From Sulfurivirga caldicuralii (lineage in GTDB: Bacteria; Pseudomonadota; Gammaproteobacteria; Thiomicrospirales; Thiomicrospiraceae): a stretch of DNA of 29,048 bases. The notes beneath the pieces were generated by a model, which did not search any database, had not been told where the DNA came from, and worked only from the letters and a program-made list of their open reading frames with translations. Position 1 is the first letter of the stretch; the number at the start of each line of letters is the position of its first letter. The translations under genes were made by a program, and so were the position numbers. The stretch lies in assembly GCA_015661715.1 (NCBI GenBank), contig DQVN01000064.1, forward strand, positions 1-29,048, written 5' to 3'. Positions 11,277 through 20,716 of this stretch are shown one piece after another.

Positions 11277-13655
11277 ATGAAAGTATCGAAGCATTGGATT
11301 GAGCAGTGGACACAGCCGGGTTGGTGCGCGGAGGAGATGAGCGAGGCGTTGAGCCTGGCCGGTCTGGAGGTAGATGGCGTTGAGCCGGCGGCACCGGCGT
11401 TTAAGGGAGTTGTGGTGGGTGAAGTGTTGCGTGTGGACAAGCATCCGGATGCGGATAAGCTCCATGTCACCATGGTGGATGTGGGGGAGGAGGCGCCGTT
11501 GCAGATCGTCTGTGGCGCGAAAAATGTCCGCGCAGGCATGAAAGCGCCCTGTGCCCGGGTGGGGGCCGTGCTGCCGGGCGGGTTCAAGATCAAAAAAGCC
11601 AAGCTCCGTGGTGTGGCCTCGTTTGGCATGCTGTGCTCTGCCAGTGAGTTGGGGCTGGCGGAAAGCGCGGAGGGCCTGATGGTGTTGCCGTCGGATGCGC
11701 CGGTGGGTGAGGATTTGCGCGTCTATTTGGATTTAGATGATCCCATTTTGGATGTGGACCTGACGCCAAATCGCGCCGACTGTCTGAGCCATGAGGGCAT
11801 GGCCCGGGAAGTGGCCGCGCTGGCCGGATCGGCCTATGCTGAGCCCTATACGCTGATCACACCTGAAGCTGGCTTTGAGACAGCGATCCAGGTTGCCGTG
11901 GAGGCGCCGGATGCCTGCCCCCGCTATGTGGGTGTGGAGGTGCGCGGCTTCAATAAGGATGTGGAAACACCCTTGTGGATTCAGGAGGCCCTGCGCCGCT
12001 GTGGCATTCGTCCCATTTCGTTGGTGGTGGATATCACCAACTATGTCATGCTGGAGTTGGGCCAGCCCCTACACGCCTTTGATGCGGACAGGTTGAAAGG
12101 GGGCATTCAGGTACGCTTTGCCCGCGAAGGGGAGGCATTGGTCACATTGGACGGGCAACGCCGCGTCCTGCAGCGCAATACGCTGGTGATTGCTGATGAC
12201 AGTGGGCCCATTGCCCTGGCGGGCATTATGGGGGGCGAGGCCACGGCTGTGGGGGATGAAACGACGCGTATTTTCTTCGAGGCGGCCCACTTCAAGCCGG
12301 AAGCGATTGCAGGCCGTGCCCGTCAGTATGGGTTGCATACGGATGCCTCCCACCGGTTTGAGCGTGGGGTGGATCCGGCATTGCCGCCCAAGGCGCTGTG
12401 GCGGGCGGTGGATCTGTTGTTGAGTCTGGCCGGTGGTGAAGTGAGCCGGCGGGTGGCGGTGGAGTCCTTCGAGCATCTGCCCCAGCCTGCCACCATTACG
12501 CTGCATCAGGAGAAGATCGAAAAGGTGCTGGGGATGGTCTTTACCGGCCAGATGGTGGAGAGCCTATTGCAGCGACTGCACTTCCAGGTGGAGCCCATCG
12601 GCGTGGGGCGGTGGCAGGTGCGTGCGCCCAGCTGGCGTTTCGACATCGCCATTGAAGAGGATTTGATTGAGGAGCTGGCGCGCCTTTATGGCTACAACCG
12701 CCTGCCGGAGTCGGCGGTGCATGCGCCCATGCAGTTGGGCAATTTGCCGGAGACGGAATTGGATGAACAGGCATTGCGTGAGGCTTTAGTCCAGCGTGGT
12801 TATCACGAGGTGATTACCTACAGTTTTATTGATGCGGAGATGGCGCAAGCCTTTGCCCTGAATCAGCAGACCGTGGCTTTGGCCAACCCTTTATCGGAAG
12901 AATTGGCCATTATGCGCCCTTCTCTGTTGCCCGGCATACTCAAGGCCCTGGCCTATAACCAGAAGCGTCAGCAGTTGCGGGTGCGGATTTTTGAAATCGG
13001 CCGGGTTTTTGCACAGACTGAACAGGGATATGAGCAGCCGATGAAGATTGGCGGCGCCATCTATGGCAGTCGGGCACCGCTGCATTGGGATACGCCGGTT
13101 GAACTGGTGGATTTCTTCGATATCAAGGGTGATGTGCAAGCGCTGCTGGCCGCCGCGGACATGGAAGCGGACTTTACCCCGGCAGCGCATCCTGCATTGC
13201 ATCCGGGGCAGCGTGCCTGGGTGGAACATCAAGGGCAGATCATCGGCTATCTGGGGCAGCTGCATCCGGCTTATTACAAGCGAATGAAGCTGGCGGAGAG
13301 TGTTTTTGTCTTTGAGCTGGCCTTGCCGCCCCTGCTGCAGACCCGTTTGCCGGCGGCACAACCCATCTCCCGTTTCCCGGAGGTAAGCCGCGATCTGGCG
13401 TTTGTGGTTGACCGTTCCGTGCCAGCGGCGGCCATTGAACAGGCCATTGCTGAGCTTGATCATCCGTTGGTGGTTCAGGTGCAACTGTTCGATCTCTACA
13501 CCGGCGACAACCTGCCGGCGGATAAGAAGAGCCTGGCGGTGAAGCTGCGCTTCAGCAGCCTGGCGCAGACCTTGAGTGATGAGCAGGTGGATGCGGCGGT
13601 GGCCCAGGTGGTTGAGGCCGTACAGCGGGCCACCGGTGGCGTGTTGAGACAGTGA
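11277..13655 (+). CDS. pheT: Phenylalanyl-tRNA synthetase beta subunit
   Basis: PheT is the large beta subunit of PheRS; it carries the editing site that hydrolyses Tyr-tRNA-Phe and binds tRNA. The 792 residues are full length. The N-terminal EMAP/tRNA-binding-like domain has [12 protein letters not shown]. The B3/B4 editing region follows, including [10 protein letters not shown] and the HAFDADRL segment. The B5 and catalytic-like core come next, and a C-terminal ferredoxin-like anticodon-binding domain begins around [15 protein letters not shown]. It is co-transcribed with pheS and followed after 7 bases by ihfA, the usual gammaproteobacterial order. Confidence 0.97.
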   Translation: MKVSKHWIEQWTQPGWCAEEMSEALSLAGLEVDGVEPAAPAFKGVVVGEVLRVDKHPDADKLHVTMVDVGEEAPLQIVCGAKNVRAGMKAPCARVGAVLPGGFKIKKAKLRGVASFGMLCSASELGLAESAEGLMVLPSDAPVGEDLRVYLDLDDPILDVDLTPNRADCLSHEGMAREVAALAGSAYAEPYTLITPEAGFETAIQVAVEAPDACPRYVGVEVRGFNKDVETPLWIQEALRRCGIRPISLVVDITNYVMLELGQPLHAFDADRLKGGIQVRFAREGEALVTLDGQRRVLQRNTLVIADDSGPIALAGIMGGEATAVGDETTRIFFEAAHFKPEAIAGRARQYGLHTDASHRFERGVDPALPPKALWRAVDLLLSLAGGEVSRRVAVESFEHLPQPATITLHQEKIEKVLGMVFTGQMVESLLQRLHFQVEPIGVGRWQVRAPSWRFDIAIEEDLIEELARLYGYNRLPESAVHAPMQLGNLPETELDEQALREALVQRGYHEVITYSFIDAEMAQAFALNQQTVALANPLSEELAIMRPSLLPGILKALAYNQKRQQLRVRIFEIGRVFAQTEQGYEQPMKIGGAIYGSRAPLHWDTPVELVDFFDIKGDVQALLAAADMEADFTPAAHPALHPGQRAWVEHQGQIIGYLGQLHPAYYKRMKLAESVFVFELALPPLLQTRLPAAQPISRFPEVSRDLAFVVDRSVPAAAIEQAIAELDHPLVVQVQLFDLYTGDNLPADKKSLAVKLRFSSLAQTLSDEQVDAAVAQVVEAVQRATGGVLRQ

Positions 13656-13662
13656 GGCGGGC

Positions 13663-13974
13663 ATGACGGTATTGAAAACACTGACGAAAGCGGACTTGGC
13701 CGAGCGTCTGGCGGAGGTGTACGGTTTCAACAAGCGGGAGGCCAAGTTGATGGTGGAGGCGTTTTTTGAAGAGATTCGCGCCACCCTGGCCTCTGGGGAG
13801 CAGGTAAAACTATCCGGTTTCGGCAATTTTGAGCTGCGGGACAAAAATCCGCGTCCCGGGCGCAACCCACGTACAGGTGAGGCGGTGCCCATCGAGGCGC
13901 GCCGCGTGGTAACATTCAAACCAGGACAGAAGCTGAGGACACGAGTGGATAACCATGGCCGTGATTCAGATTGA
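13663..13974 (+). CDS. ihfA: Integration host factor alpha subunit
   Basis: IhfA forms the IHF heterodimer with IhfB, bending DNA sharply at WATCAANNNNTTR sites. The 103 residues contain the HU-family core and the DNA-intercalating arm with the [11 protein letters not shown] segment. [12 protein letters not shown] precedes the arm, and the protein starts TKADLAERL as IHF-alpha does. It follows pheT by 7 bases. It matters for this window because two perfect IHF consensus sites lie in the CRISPR leader at 28522-28584. Confidence 0.95.
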   Translation: MTVLKTLTKADLAERLAEVYGFNKREAKLMVEAFFEEIRATLASGEQVKLSGFGNFELRDKNPRPGRNPRTGEAVPIEARRVVTFKPGQKLRTRVDNHGRDSD

Positions 13975-14332
13975 ACAGTGGCGCCTGGAACTTCCCGATA
14001 AAAAATACTTCACTATCGGGGAGGTGAGCCAACTGTGCGGTTTGAAAAGCCATGTACTGCGCTACTGGGAAAAAGCGTTTCCCATGTTGAAACCGGTCAA
14101 GCGCCAGGGGCGGCGCTACTATCAGCACAAGGATATTCAACTGATCATGGAGATCAAACACCTGCTCTATGAACAGGGGTTTACTATCGATGGCGCTTCC
14201 AACCGGCTGCGCCGCCGACATCAGGATTTGAGTGCGTTGGAAACGGATCATGCTGCCTTAAACAGGCTGCGCCAGGCCCGTGAGGAGTTGGCGGAGTTTA
14301 TTGACTGGCTGGAGAAGCAAAAGGGGCTATAA
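13955..14332 (+). CDS. MerR-family transcriptional regulator
   Basis: This is a 125-residue DNA-binding protein with an N-terminal MerR winged helix-turn-helix. [23 protein letters not shown] (about residues 18-41) is the classic HTH, and the wing contains [10 protein letters not shown] short coiled coil ends in [10 protein letters not shown]. There is no ligand-binding cysteine set, so it is not a metal sensor. Such a gene commonly follows ihfA in Gammaproteobacteria, and its targets are unknown to me. It overlaps the end of ihfA by 20 bases. Confidence 0.9.
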   Translation: MAVIQIEQWRLELPDKKYFTIGEVSQLCGLKSHVLRYWEKAFPMLKPVKRQGRRYYQHKDIQLIMEIKHLLYEQGFTIDGASNRLRRRHQDLSALETDHAALNRLRQAREELAEFIDWLEKQKGL

Positions 14333-14333
14333 T
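14328..14333 (+). promoter_or_regulatory. -10 element of the ffs promoter
   Basis: TATAAT lies at the very end of the merR gene and is followed by a GC-rich discriminator (GCCCGTCGCGGC), as in growth-rate-controlled stable RNA promoters. TTGACT at 14301-14306 is the only -35-like hexamer, and its 21-base spacing is too long. Initiation near 14341 would leave a leader of about 24 nt before mature 4.5S RNA, the length RNase P removes from the E. coli precursor. Confidence 0.55.
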
Positions 14334-14365
14334 ATGCCCGTCGCGGCAAGCGACTTTTTCAATGC

Positions 14366-14479
14366 GGTGGTCTGTTCGTCCCCTCGCGACATGCCTCTGG
14401 GAACCCCGCCAGGTCCGGAAGGAAGCAACGGTACCAGATGCGCATGGGCGCCGAGGTTCAGGCGGGCAGGCCGCCACCC
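14366..14479 (+). ncRNA. ffs: Signal recognition particle 4.5S RNA
   Basis: This is the RNA of the bacterial signal recognition particle, which binds Ffh and targets nascent membrane proteins. The universally conserved apical tetraloop and internal-loop segment GTCCGGAAGGAAGCA is at 14413-14427. The 5' strand GGTGGTCTG (14366-14374) pairs with CAGGCCGCC (14467-14475), giving the long hairpin, with an ACCC 3' tail. The size of about 114 nt equals E. coli 4.5S RNA. The exact ends are inferred from the pairing. Confidence 0.93.
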
Positions 14480-14535
14480 CATCAATCCATCCCTGATAGA
14501 ATACGCTGCATATTTCACCGTTTAAGGATCAGTCT

Positions 14536-16437
14536 GTGCAGAGTCTGGCGCTGGCGCGCAAGTGGCGCCCTAAAACCTTTTCCGAAGTGATCGGACAGCC
14601 GCATGTGGTTGAGGCCCTGACCCATGCGCTGGCCCAGCAGCGGTTGCACCATGCTTATCTGTTCGCCGGCACGCGCGGTGTGGGTAAGACCACCTTGGGG
14701 CGTATTTTTGCCAAGGCGCTCAATTGTCAGCGCGGCATCACCCCGGAACCCTGCGGCCAGTGCGAAAGCTGTCGCGCCATTGATGCAGGCCGCTTTGTCG
14801 ATTTGTTAGAAATCGACGCCGCATCCCGCACCAAAGTGGAGGATACGCGGGAGCTGCTGGATAATGTGCAGTTTCTACCCACGGCGGGACGCTTCAAGGT
14901 GTACCTGATCGACGAGGTGCACATGCTCTCCACGCACAGTTTCAATGCCCTGCTCAAAACCCTGGAAGAGCCGCCGGAACATGTCAAATTCATTCTGGCC
15001 ACGACGGATCCGCACAAGTTGCCCATTACCGTGCTGTCCCGCTGTCTCAAGTTCAATTTGCTGCGCCTGATGCCCAGCACCATTGAAGCCCATCTGCGTC
15101 GGGTGGCCGAGGCGGAGGCGATTGAGGTGGAACCTGCGGCGTTACGCCTGATCGCCTACCATGCGGACGGTTCCGTGCGTGATGCCTTGAGCCTGTTGGA
15201 TCAGGCCATGGCGCAAAGCGGCGGGCAAATCCGTGAGCAGAATGTGCGCACCATGTTGGGGCTGACCGCTGAAGCGCAGTTGGCCGCCCTGCTTCAAGCC
15301 CTGGTGGATGAGGATCCTGATGTTTTGAGTGAAACCCTGACCCAGCTGGCCAGTCAGGGGGTGGACTATGGACTGCTGCTGGATGCGCTGGTGCAGCAGT
15401 TTCATCTGATCAGTCTGTTGCAGTTGTTGGGCCAGGCCGCGCCGGATCAGGATGTCCGCCTGGCTCAGCGTTTTGTGGACGCTATCTCGCCTGAGCGGGT
15501 GCAGCTATGCTATCAAACGGGTCTGTTGGGGCAGAAAGATCTGCAGTGGGCACCCGATGCCCGCACCGCCTTTGAGATGACGGTGCTGCGCATGCTGGCC
15601 TTTGAACCGCTGCAGAGCGGCGAAAATCCGGCAAGAGGGTCTGTAAAGGATAAAAAAGAGCCCAAAATGGCAAAAATGCCGGAAAAAGGCGAAAAAAACG
15701 CTAAACCCCCCGTTCTAGCGCCAGAATCTGAGGGTGAAAAATCGCCTGCAAAAAAAATAGGGGGACCCCCTGTGGCAGCGCCACCGCAACAGGATGATGC
15801 GGGGCTGGATGACAGTCCCTTGGTGGTCGAGCCTACGGGCGAGGATGCATTGCAGGGGGCGGCCAAACAGTCCCGTTTTGCTCAGATGTTGGCTCAATTC
15901 GGTGAGCCCGGCGGGGGAAAGCCAGCGGCTGAGACGGCAAAAACTGCCGTCTCAGCGCAAACCAACGCAGCGTCATCTTCATCCGCCGACACGGAGACTT
16001 TGTCTGCTAAGCCGGCGGATACCTCTGATGGCGCCACCCCTTCGCCCGTTAACGGGGCGGATGGGGGTCAGCAGGAATGGCTGTCCCCACAAGAGTGGGC
16101 GGTGGTGATTGAGCAGCAGCGGCTGGATGGGTTGGTGCGCACCCTGGCAGAACACTGTGTGGCCGCCCGAACCGATGCGGGTTGGCAGCTGGCGGTGGTG
16201 CCGGAACAGGCCCATTTGCAACGCACTAAGGGGCAGGCGCTGGCTGAGCAGTTGGGCAGGGTGGAATGGGTTGAGTGGCCACCGGGACAGCAGAGTGTGG
16301 CTCAGTGGCGCGCGCAACAGACACAGGCACGGCAACAGCAGGCCCGCGACGCCTTTATTCAGGATCCGGCGGTGCGGCGTGTCATGGAACTATTTGATGC
16401 AAAGGTGATCGAGGCGTCTATACAGCCGAAGGATTGA
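14536..16437 (+). CDS. dnaX: DNA polymerase III subunits gamma and tau
   Basis: DnaX is the clamp-loader ATPase; the full-length tau form also links polymerase cores and helicase. It starts at GTG 14536 after AAGGA and encodes 633 residues. The AAA+ domain has Walker [10 protein letters not shown], a four-cysteine zinc site ([10 protein letters not shown]), Walker B LIDEVHML, sensor 1 [10 protein letters not shown] and the SRC arginine-finger motif. A low-complexity linker (about 360-520) leads to the C-terminal tau domains. Within the linker are two slippery A-runs (see the separate entries), so a shorter gamma form of about 389 residues is likely. ybaB and recR follow in the usual order. 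Confidence 0.96.
   Translation: MQSLALARKWRPKTFSEVIGQPHVVEALTHALAQQRLHHAYLFAGTRGVGKTTLGRIFAKALNCQRGITPEPCGQCESCRAIDAGRFVDLLEIDAASRTKVEDTRELLDNVQFLPTAGRFKVYLIDEVHMLSTHSFNALLKTLEEPPEHVKFILATTDPHKLPITVLSRCLKFNLLRLMPSTIEAHLRRVAEAEAIEVEPAALRLIAYHADGSVRDALSLLDQAMAQSGGQIREQNVRTMLGLTAEAQLAALLQALVDEDPDVLSETLTQLASQGVDYGLLLDALVQQFHLISLLQLLGQAAPDQDVRLAQRFVDAISPERVQLCYQTGLLGQKDLQWAPDARTAFEMTVLRMLAFEPLQSGENPARGSVKDKKEPKMAKMPEKGEKNAKPPVLAPESEGEKSPAKKIGGPPVAAPPQQDDAGLDDSPLVVEPTGEDALQGAAKQSRFAQMLAQFGEPGGGKPAAETAKTAVSAQTNAASSSSADTETLSAKPADTSDGATPSPVNGADGGQQEWLSPQEWAVVIEQQRLDGLVRTLAEHCVAARTDAGWQLAVVPEQAHLQRTKGQALAEQLGRVEWVEWPPGQQSVAQWRAQQTQARQQQARDAFIQDPAVRRVMELFDAKVIEASIQPKD
15692..15720 (+). other. Candidate -1 frameshift site in dnaX
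   Basis: The heptamer A AAA AAC (15693-15699) is in the X XXY YYZ register over codons 386-388. A -1 slip would read CGC then TAA (15702-15704), so one extra sense codon precedes the stop. This is the same design as E. coli gamma, where one codon precedes the stop. A 5-bp stem (CGCTA 15699-15703 with TAGCG 15716-15720) begins at the slippery site, closer than usual. Confidence 0.55.
15750..15784 (+). other. Second slippery run (eight A) in dnaX
   Basis: Eight A residues (15750-15757) include A AAA AAA in the zero-frame slippery register. A small hairpin (GTGGC 15772-15776 with GCCAC 15780-15784) lies downstream. If polymerase dropped one A, the message would read GCA AAA AAA TAG and stop at once, comparable to transcriptional slippage in Thermus dnaX. 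The ribosomal -1 frame stays open to a TGA near 15800. Confidence 0.4.
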
Positions 16438-16454
16438 TAACAAGGAGTGGAAGT

Positions 16455-16793
16455 ATGTTCGGAGGAATGGGAGGAAAAGGGGGCCTGGCCAACCTGATGA
16501 AGCAGGCCCAGGAGATACAGGAGAAGATCAAGCAGGCCCAGGAAGCCATTGCCAATATGGAAGTGGATGGAGAGGCCGGCGGCGGTATGGTCAAGGTGAC
16601 CATGACCGGTAAGCATGAGTTGGTGCGGGTGCAGATTGACGACAGCTTGATGGATGACCGGGAGATGTTGGAGGATCTGATCGCCGCCGCGGTTAACAGT
16701 GCGGTGCGTCGGGTGGAGGAGGAGACCGCTGCGCGGATGCAGGAGGCCACAGGCGGTCTGAATCTGCCGGGCGGTTTGCAGTTTCCCTTCTGA
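16455..16793 (+). CDS. ybaB: YbaB/EbfC family nucleoid-associated protein
   Basis: This is a small dimeric DNA-binding protein of the YbaB/EbfC family, conserved between dnaX and recR. From the ATG at 16455 it has 112 residues. The glycine-rich start [19 protein letters not shown] is followed by a long coiled helix, the central [20 protein letters not shown] strand region and a C-terminal helix. The AAGGAG at 16442-16447 fixes this start; the frame extends seven codons upstream to a TTG inside dnaX. Its precise role is not established. Confidence 0.93.
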   Translation: MFGGMGGKGGLANLMKQAQEIQEKIKQAQEAIANMEVDGEAGGGMVKVTMTGKHELVRVQIDDSLMDDREMLEDLIAAAVNSAVRRVEEETAARMQEATGGLNLPGGLQFPF

Positions 16794-17392
16794 TGCAGAC
16801 GCCCGCACTTGCTCAATTGATCGAGGCGCTGAAGATCCTGCCGGGGGTGGGACAGAAGACGGCGCAACGCATGGCGTTTGCCCTGCTGGAACGCCAGCGC
16901 GAGGGTGGGCTGGCGTTGGCGGAGGCGTTGCAGACGGCGATGCAGCACATCCGTCATTGTGAGCAGTGCCGCAACTTTACCGAAGCGCCTTTGTGTCCCA
17001 TCTGTGCCAGCCCTCGACGGGATGGCTCGCGGATCTGTATCGTGGAATCACCCAGTGATCTGGAGGTGATTGAGCAGGCGGGGGTGTTTGATGGCCACTA
17101 TTTTGTCTTGATGGGACACCTGTCGCCCATTGACGGGATTGGGCCGGAGGAGTTGGGATTAGATCGTTTAGCCCAACGCTTGCAGACGGGAACGGTCAAG
17201 GAGGTCATTCTGGCCTTGAGCGCAACCGTCGAGGGGGAAGCCACCGCCTGGTATCTGCAGCAGTTGGCCGCGGAACAGGGCATCCCGTTGACCCGTCTGG
17301 CTCAAGGCGTGCCGTTTGGCGCTGAGCTGGAGTATCTGGATACGAATACCTTAGCGCAGGCGTTTCGGCAACGACGCAAGGTGGAGGAATGA
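16793..17392 (+). CDS. recR: Recombination mediator RecR
   Basis: RecR acts with RecF and RecO to load RecA on SSB-coated gaps. The 199 residues contain the N-terminal helix-hairpin-helix (LKILPGVGQKTAQRMAF) and the C4 zinc finger (CEQCRNF...CPIC). The Toprim domain beginning ICIVESPSDL carries the GHLSPIDGIGPE segment, and a C-terminal dimerisation tail follows. The ATG overlaps the ybaB stop by one base, indicating translational coupling. Confidence 0.96.
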   Translation: MQTPALAQLIEALKILPGVGQKTAQRMAFALLERQREGGLALAEALQTAMQHIRHCEQCRNFTEAPLCPICASPRRDGSRICIVESPSDLEVIEQAGVFDGHYFVLMGHLSPIDGIGPEELGLDRLAQRLQTGTVKEVILALSATVEGEATAWYLQQLAAEQGIPLTRLAQGVPFGAELEYLDTNTLAQAFRQRRKVEE

Positions 17393-17865
17393 AACGGTCA
17401 GAATTTGCCGCTTTACGCGCCAGCCGATTTTGGGAAACCACTCCCTTGGCGGAGATGAGCGCATCCCAGTGGGAAGCGGTGTGTGATGGCTGTGGGTTGT
17501 GTTGCCTGGTCAAGCTTGAGTGTGAGGAGACGGGAGCGGTGGACTACACGCGGGTGATCTGTCCCTGGTCCGATCCGCAAACCGCTCGCTGCACCGACTA
17601 TCCCAACCGCCATGTAAATGTTCCTGAGTGTGTGCCTTTGACTTTGGCGCGTATTGCGCAGTTTGACTGGTTGCCGCCCACCTGTGCCTATCGTTTGCTG
17701 TATGAAGGCAAGCCGTTGCCCCCGTGGCATCCTTTGATCAGTGGGCGGCCTGAGAGTGTCCATGAGGCAGGTATCGGGGTGCGCAACTATGCCCCCATTC
17801 CCCTGACCACGGAGATTGACCTGGAAGATTTCATCATCCAATTGCGCGGTGCTACTGCAGATTGA
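17389..17865 (+). CDS. YcgN/UPF0260 family cysteine-cluster protein
   Basis: This 158-residue protein resembles the YcgN (UPF0260) branch of YkgJ-type cysteine-cluster proteins. Cysteines occur in CDGCGLCC, LEC, VIC, ARCTDYPNRH, PEC and PTC, with the pattern expected of a zinc or iron-sulfur cluster site. No catalytic function is established for the family. The start overlaps recR by four bases (ATGA-type), so it is probably the last gene of the dnaX-ybaB-recR operon. Its 3' end overlaps the convergent coiled-coil gene by 14 bases. Confidence 0.85.
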   Translation: MKRSEFAALRASRFWETTPLAEMSASQWEAVCDGCGLCCLVKLECEETGAVDYTRVICPWSDPQTARCTDYPNRHVNVPECVPLTLARIAQFDWLPPTCAYRLLYEGKPLPPWHPLISGRPESVHEAGIGVRNYAPIPLTTEIDLEDFIIQLRGATAD

Positions 17866-19027
17866 GTGGCGGAGCGCGGTAGCTGTAGGGTTGCTCCGCC
17901 GCCAGTTTCGCGGTTTGCTGTTTGAGCGCGGTCAGCTCGGCGCGCATCTTCTCCTGTTGGCTTTTTAGTTGTTGGATTTGGCGGGTCAGGCTGGTGATGG
18001 CCTGCTCCAGACGCTTAAGCTGATCGGGCCGGGTCGACGACGAAAGGGCGCTTGTCTGTTGCTGGCGCAGCTTCCAGAGGGATGTGCGAATAATTTTAAG
18101 ATGCCGGTTTTGTTCGGCAATCATCTTGCGGATATCTGCCAGGGCGGCGGGCGAGATGTTGCGTACAGGTTGAGGCAATTGTAGGGTTTTTTGCTGTGCC
18201 AGCAACTGTTTGAGCTGTTGTTGCACCTGGGTCAGGGCGCTTTCGATGGCGGTCAACTTAAGCGTGATCTCAGCTGCAGGCACCGTCTTCTGTTCATTCC
18301 CCTGGGCAGAAGAGGGGGGGTGCCCCTGGGTGGAATGGGCAGGGGATGTCGAGGGGGTATTGGTGGACGCTACAGCGTTTGGTTGAAACTGGTGCACCGC
18401 CTCTTGCGCCAGGTCGGGGATCACGGGGCTGTCCGTTGCTTCAGTGGACGGTATCGTCGACTGATCAGCAGCGGGCGCAGGTGTTACACCGCTTATCAGC
18501 CCGCTTTTGGCTAAGCGGTTCAGTTCCGCTTGGAAGGATTCCACCACCGCCGCTAACTCATCCAGCTTAAGGGTGGTTTTTTGCTGGAAGACCACCAGCT
18601 GGGTCTGCAGCAAATCCAGAATATCCGCTTTGGCGGCCTCTGTTGCTTTTTGAATCTGCCATAGAAGCCACCCGCCTCCACTGAGGGTGGCGACACTGAG
18701 CAGCGCGCTTAGTCCCACCATAATGGACATTTTGCGGTGGCTGGACTGCAGTGCTTTGAGGGATGAGCGGCTGGCCTGGCGCCAGGCACCTAAGGCTTCG
18801 CTGATTTCAATAATGTTTTCTTTCTGTTCTTTACTTAGCGCGAGGGCACGGTCTGCGGCAACCTGAGCCAGCTCAGCAGCCTGTTGAGCCTGTTGTGTCG
18901 CCTCCAGCAACACATCCTGGCGGGGCGGCGGTGAGGTGTCAGCCGGCCTGAGAGAAGGGGATGGTGACAGATCTGCCTCTTCCAGTTCTGCCAGTTCTTC
19001 CAGCAGGTCATCCGTGTTGTCGTGCAT
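17852..19027 (-). CDS. Unrecognised single-pass membrane coiled-coil protein
   Basis: I do not recognise this 391-residue protein. An acidic N-terminus (LLEELAELEEAD, residues 8-19) is followed by a proline/serine stretch and an alanine/glutamine coiled coil (about 40-98). One transmembrane segment lies at about 102-124 (VGLSALLSVATLSGGGWLLW). A second coiled coil comes next, then a low-complexity P/S/T linker (about 185-245) and long Q/K/L-rich coiled coils to the end. Positive residues before the membrane segment suggest a cytoplasmic N-terminus and a periplasmic coiled-coil tail. It follows the next gene upstream by 10 bases and shares an N-terminal motif with it. A scaffold or envelope-linker role is a guess. 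Confidence 0.75.
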   Translation of the reverse strand: MHDNTDDLLEELAELEEADLSPSPSLRPADTSPPPRQDVLLEATQQAQQAAELAQVAADRALALSKEQKENIIEISEALGAWRQASRSSLKALQSSHRKMSIMVGLSALLSVATLSGGGWLLWQIQKATEAAKADILDLLQTQLVVFQQKTTLKLDELAAVVESFQAELNRLAKSGLISGVTPAPAADQSTIPSTEATDSPVIPDLAQEAVHQFQPNAVASTNTPSTSPAHSTQGHPPSSAQGNEQKTVPAAEITLKLTAIESALTQVQQQLKQLLAQQKTLQLPQPVRNISPAALADIRKMIAEQNRHLKIIRTSLWKLRQQQTSALSSSTRPDQLKRLEQAITSLTRQIQQLKSQQEKMRAELTALKQQTAKLAAEQPYSYRAPPLNLQ

Positions 19028-19037
19028 GGCGAGGTCC

Positions 19038-19901
19038 TTATTTGAGACTGGCTAAGCGGGCCTTTAATGCTTGGTTTTTCTGTTTCAGCGTTTGATTGCG
19101 GGCATGCAGTTGCGCCAGTTTGGCCTGAAGTTCAGCTTCATCCAGCACCGGCACACTTTCCGTATCCAGATCAATACCGCTTTGTTGAACGGTGGCAAAG
19201 GCTTTGTCCGCTGCAGCAAAAGTCTCTTCCAATGTGGATTGTGCCGCTTCGGCTGCTTTTTGCACCTCTTCCGTGGCGGCCACAGCCATGCTGGCCGTTT
19301 GTCGCGCAGTCTGTTGAATCTGGGCGGTAATCTCTTCCACCTCTTGTTTCAGCTGCAACGCCGTCTCCATTTCCGCAATGGCCTGTTGGGTCAGATCCCC
19401 CTGATGACCTGAAGCGGTGGCCTCAGGTTGATCCGCTTCAACTGCTTCAGTGGAAGCGGCTTGTGCTTCAACTGTGGGTTCGGATACTTCCGCTGTTGTC
19501 TCCGGGGTTTCCGCCACGGCTTGAGACGCAATATTATCTTCCGTCGCCTGTTCAAGGGCCTCGGCCACATCGGCAATTTCGCTCTGGGGGGTTGAATCGG
19601 CCGTTTCATCAACTTCTACTGCGGCCAGATCCGCTTCTGGTGTTGTCGTTTCCTCAGCGGGGGCGGCTTCTTCCGGCTCATCGACGGCAACCGACTGGAG
19701 AGTTTGCTCCAGAACCGTTTCATCGAAAGTGTCGGCATCCACTCCCACGGCTTCTGCCTGAGGTGTGGGTTCATGAACTTCTACCTGTGCTTCGGCTGGA
19801 TCATCCGCTGCGCTGGCCTCGACCTTTTCCAGTTCAGCGAGCATCTCCAGCATCTCTTCAGTGGCCTGAGCGTCCTTTTCCGGATCGATGGTGTTTGTCA
19901 T
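19038..19901 (-). CDS. Unrecognised acidic, low-complexity coiled-coil protein
   Basis: I do not recognise this 287-residue protein. It is extremely acidic and rich in A, E, T and V from about residue 30 to 170, probably disordered. A helical A/Q-rich segment (about 175-240) and a C-terminal coiled coil (ELQAKLAQLHARNQTLKQK...) follow. The start at 19901 is supported by AAGGAG just upstream; a longer frame begins 12 codons earlier inside rluA. Residues 15-30 contain EEMLEMLAELEKVEAS, resembling the N-terminus of the downstream membrane protein. There is no signal peptide or membrane segment, so it is presumably cytoplasmic and may partner the membrane protein. Confidence 0.72.
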   Translation of the reverse strand: MTNTIDPEKDAQATEEMLEMLAELEKVEASAADDPAEAQVEVHEPTPQAEAVGVDADTFDETVLEQTLQSVAVDEPEEAAPAEETTTPEADLAAVEVDETADSTPQSEIADVAEALEQATEDNIASQAVAETPETTAEVSEPTVEAQAASTEAVEADQPEATASGHQGDLTQQAIAEMETALQLKQEVEEITAQIQQTARQTASMAVAATEEVQKAAEAAQSTLEETFAAADKAFATVQQSGIDLDTESVPVLDEAELQAKLAQLHARNQTLKQKNQALKARLASLK

Positions 19902-19933
19902 GGTTTTGTCTCCTTGCTGGCGGATATCAAGAA

Positions 19934-20572
19934 TCAAGCAGGTACTGTGCCAAATTCAGGCGGTATGGGGCTGCTAAATTGACACCAGTGGCCATGGTGC
20001 GGGTGGACAAAGCCCAATTGCTGCGCGTGCAACAACAACCGGGGGGCGCTGTTCGGTTCGGGGTGATAAAACGGATCACCCAAAATGGGATGGCCAATGG
20101 ACTGCAAATGGACGCGCAACTGATGGGCGCGGCCGGTAATGGGATAGAGGGCCAGGATGGCCCGGTTTGCGTGACAGGCCAGCTTTTCCCATCGGGTGGT
20201 GGCCGGGCGTCCCTGTTGTGGATCAACGATTTGCCGGGGGCGGTTGTCCCAATCGCAGCGTAATGGGGCCTGGATCAGGCCGCAGGCTGCTTCAGGACAG
20301 CCGGAGCAGACGGCGATATAGCGCTTGTGCACACTACGCTGTTGAAACTGGCGGGCAAGGTGGCGTAAGGCAGGTTTGTGGCGGGTGAAAATCAACAGAC
20401 CTGAAGTGTCCATATCCAGTCGATGCACCACATGGATTTCCCCATAGCGGGCCTGCAGCCAGCTGGCGGCGCTGTGATGATTTTCGAGCCGCCGACCGGG
20501 CACCGATAGCATGCCTGAGGGTTTGTCTACCACCACCACATGGGCATCTTCATAGAGAATTTGCAGCGCCAC
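19934..20572 (-). CDS. rluA: RNA pseudouridine synthase RluA
   Basis: RluA isomerises uridine to pseudouridine in 23S rRNA (U746 in E. coli) and in some tRNAs (U32). The catalytic motif HRLDMDTSG holds the active aspartate. VDKPSGMLSVPGR, CDWDNRP, PITGRAHQLRVH and GHPILGDPFY are all RluA-like, and the length of 212 residues is close to E. coli RluA (219). I chose the GTG at 20570-20572 because AGGAGG lies 6 bases before it; the frame extends 7 codons further. It appears to head an operon with the two coiled-coil genes. Confidence 0.92.
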   Translation of the reverse strand: MALQILYEDAHVVVVDKPSGMLSVPGRRLENHHSAASWLQARYGEIHVVHRLDMDTSGLLIFTRHKPALRHLARQFQQRSVHKRYIAVCSGCPEAACGLIQAPLRCDWDNRPRQIVDPQQGRPATTRWEKLACHANRAILALYPITGRAHQLRVHLQSIGHPILGDPFYHPEPNSAPRLLLHAQQLGFVHPHHGHWCQFSSPIPPEFGTVPA

Positions 20573-20593
20573 TTTATGCCTCCTGACAACCAC

Positions 20594-20716
20594 CCATCAT
20601 AGGGAAAACAGCATGTTGTTTGTGACCCTTGAACTGCAAGGCAGCTTCTCCGTGGGCTCCAAATGATGATAAGAGAAGTGTCGGTGGGAACAAAGAAGAA
20701 AGGTGCGAGGTGGGAG
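20594..20716. other. Intergenic region between cas2-3 and rluA
   Basis: I see no gene here. The minus strand is pyrimidine-rich over 20660-20716. A TATGAT near 20597 (minus strand) could be the rluA -10, without a clear -35. The repeat-like hairpin at 20717-20744 lies on the cas2-3 side. Confidence 0.35.

Noticed and set aside
12891..13919. Long antisense open frame across pheT and ihfA
   Set aside because: It covers two clearly assigned genes on the opposite strand and has no family signature.
14333..14535. tRNA-Pro expected after the merR gene
   Set aside because: No cloverleaf is present; the region folds as 4.5S RNA.
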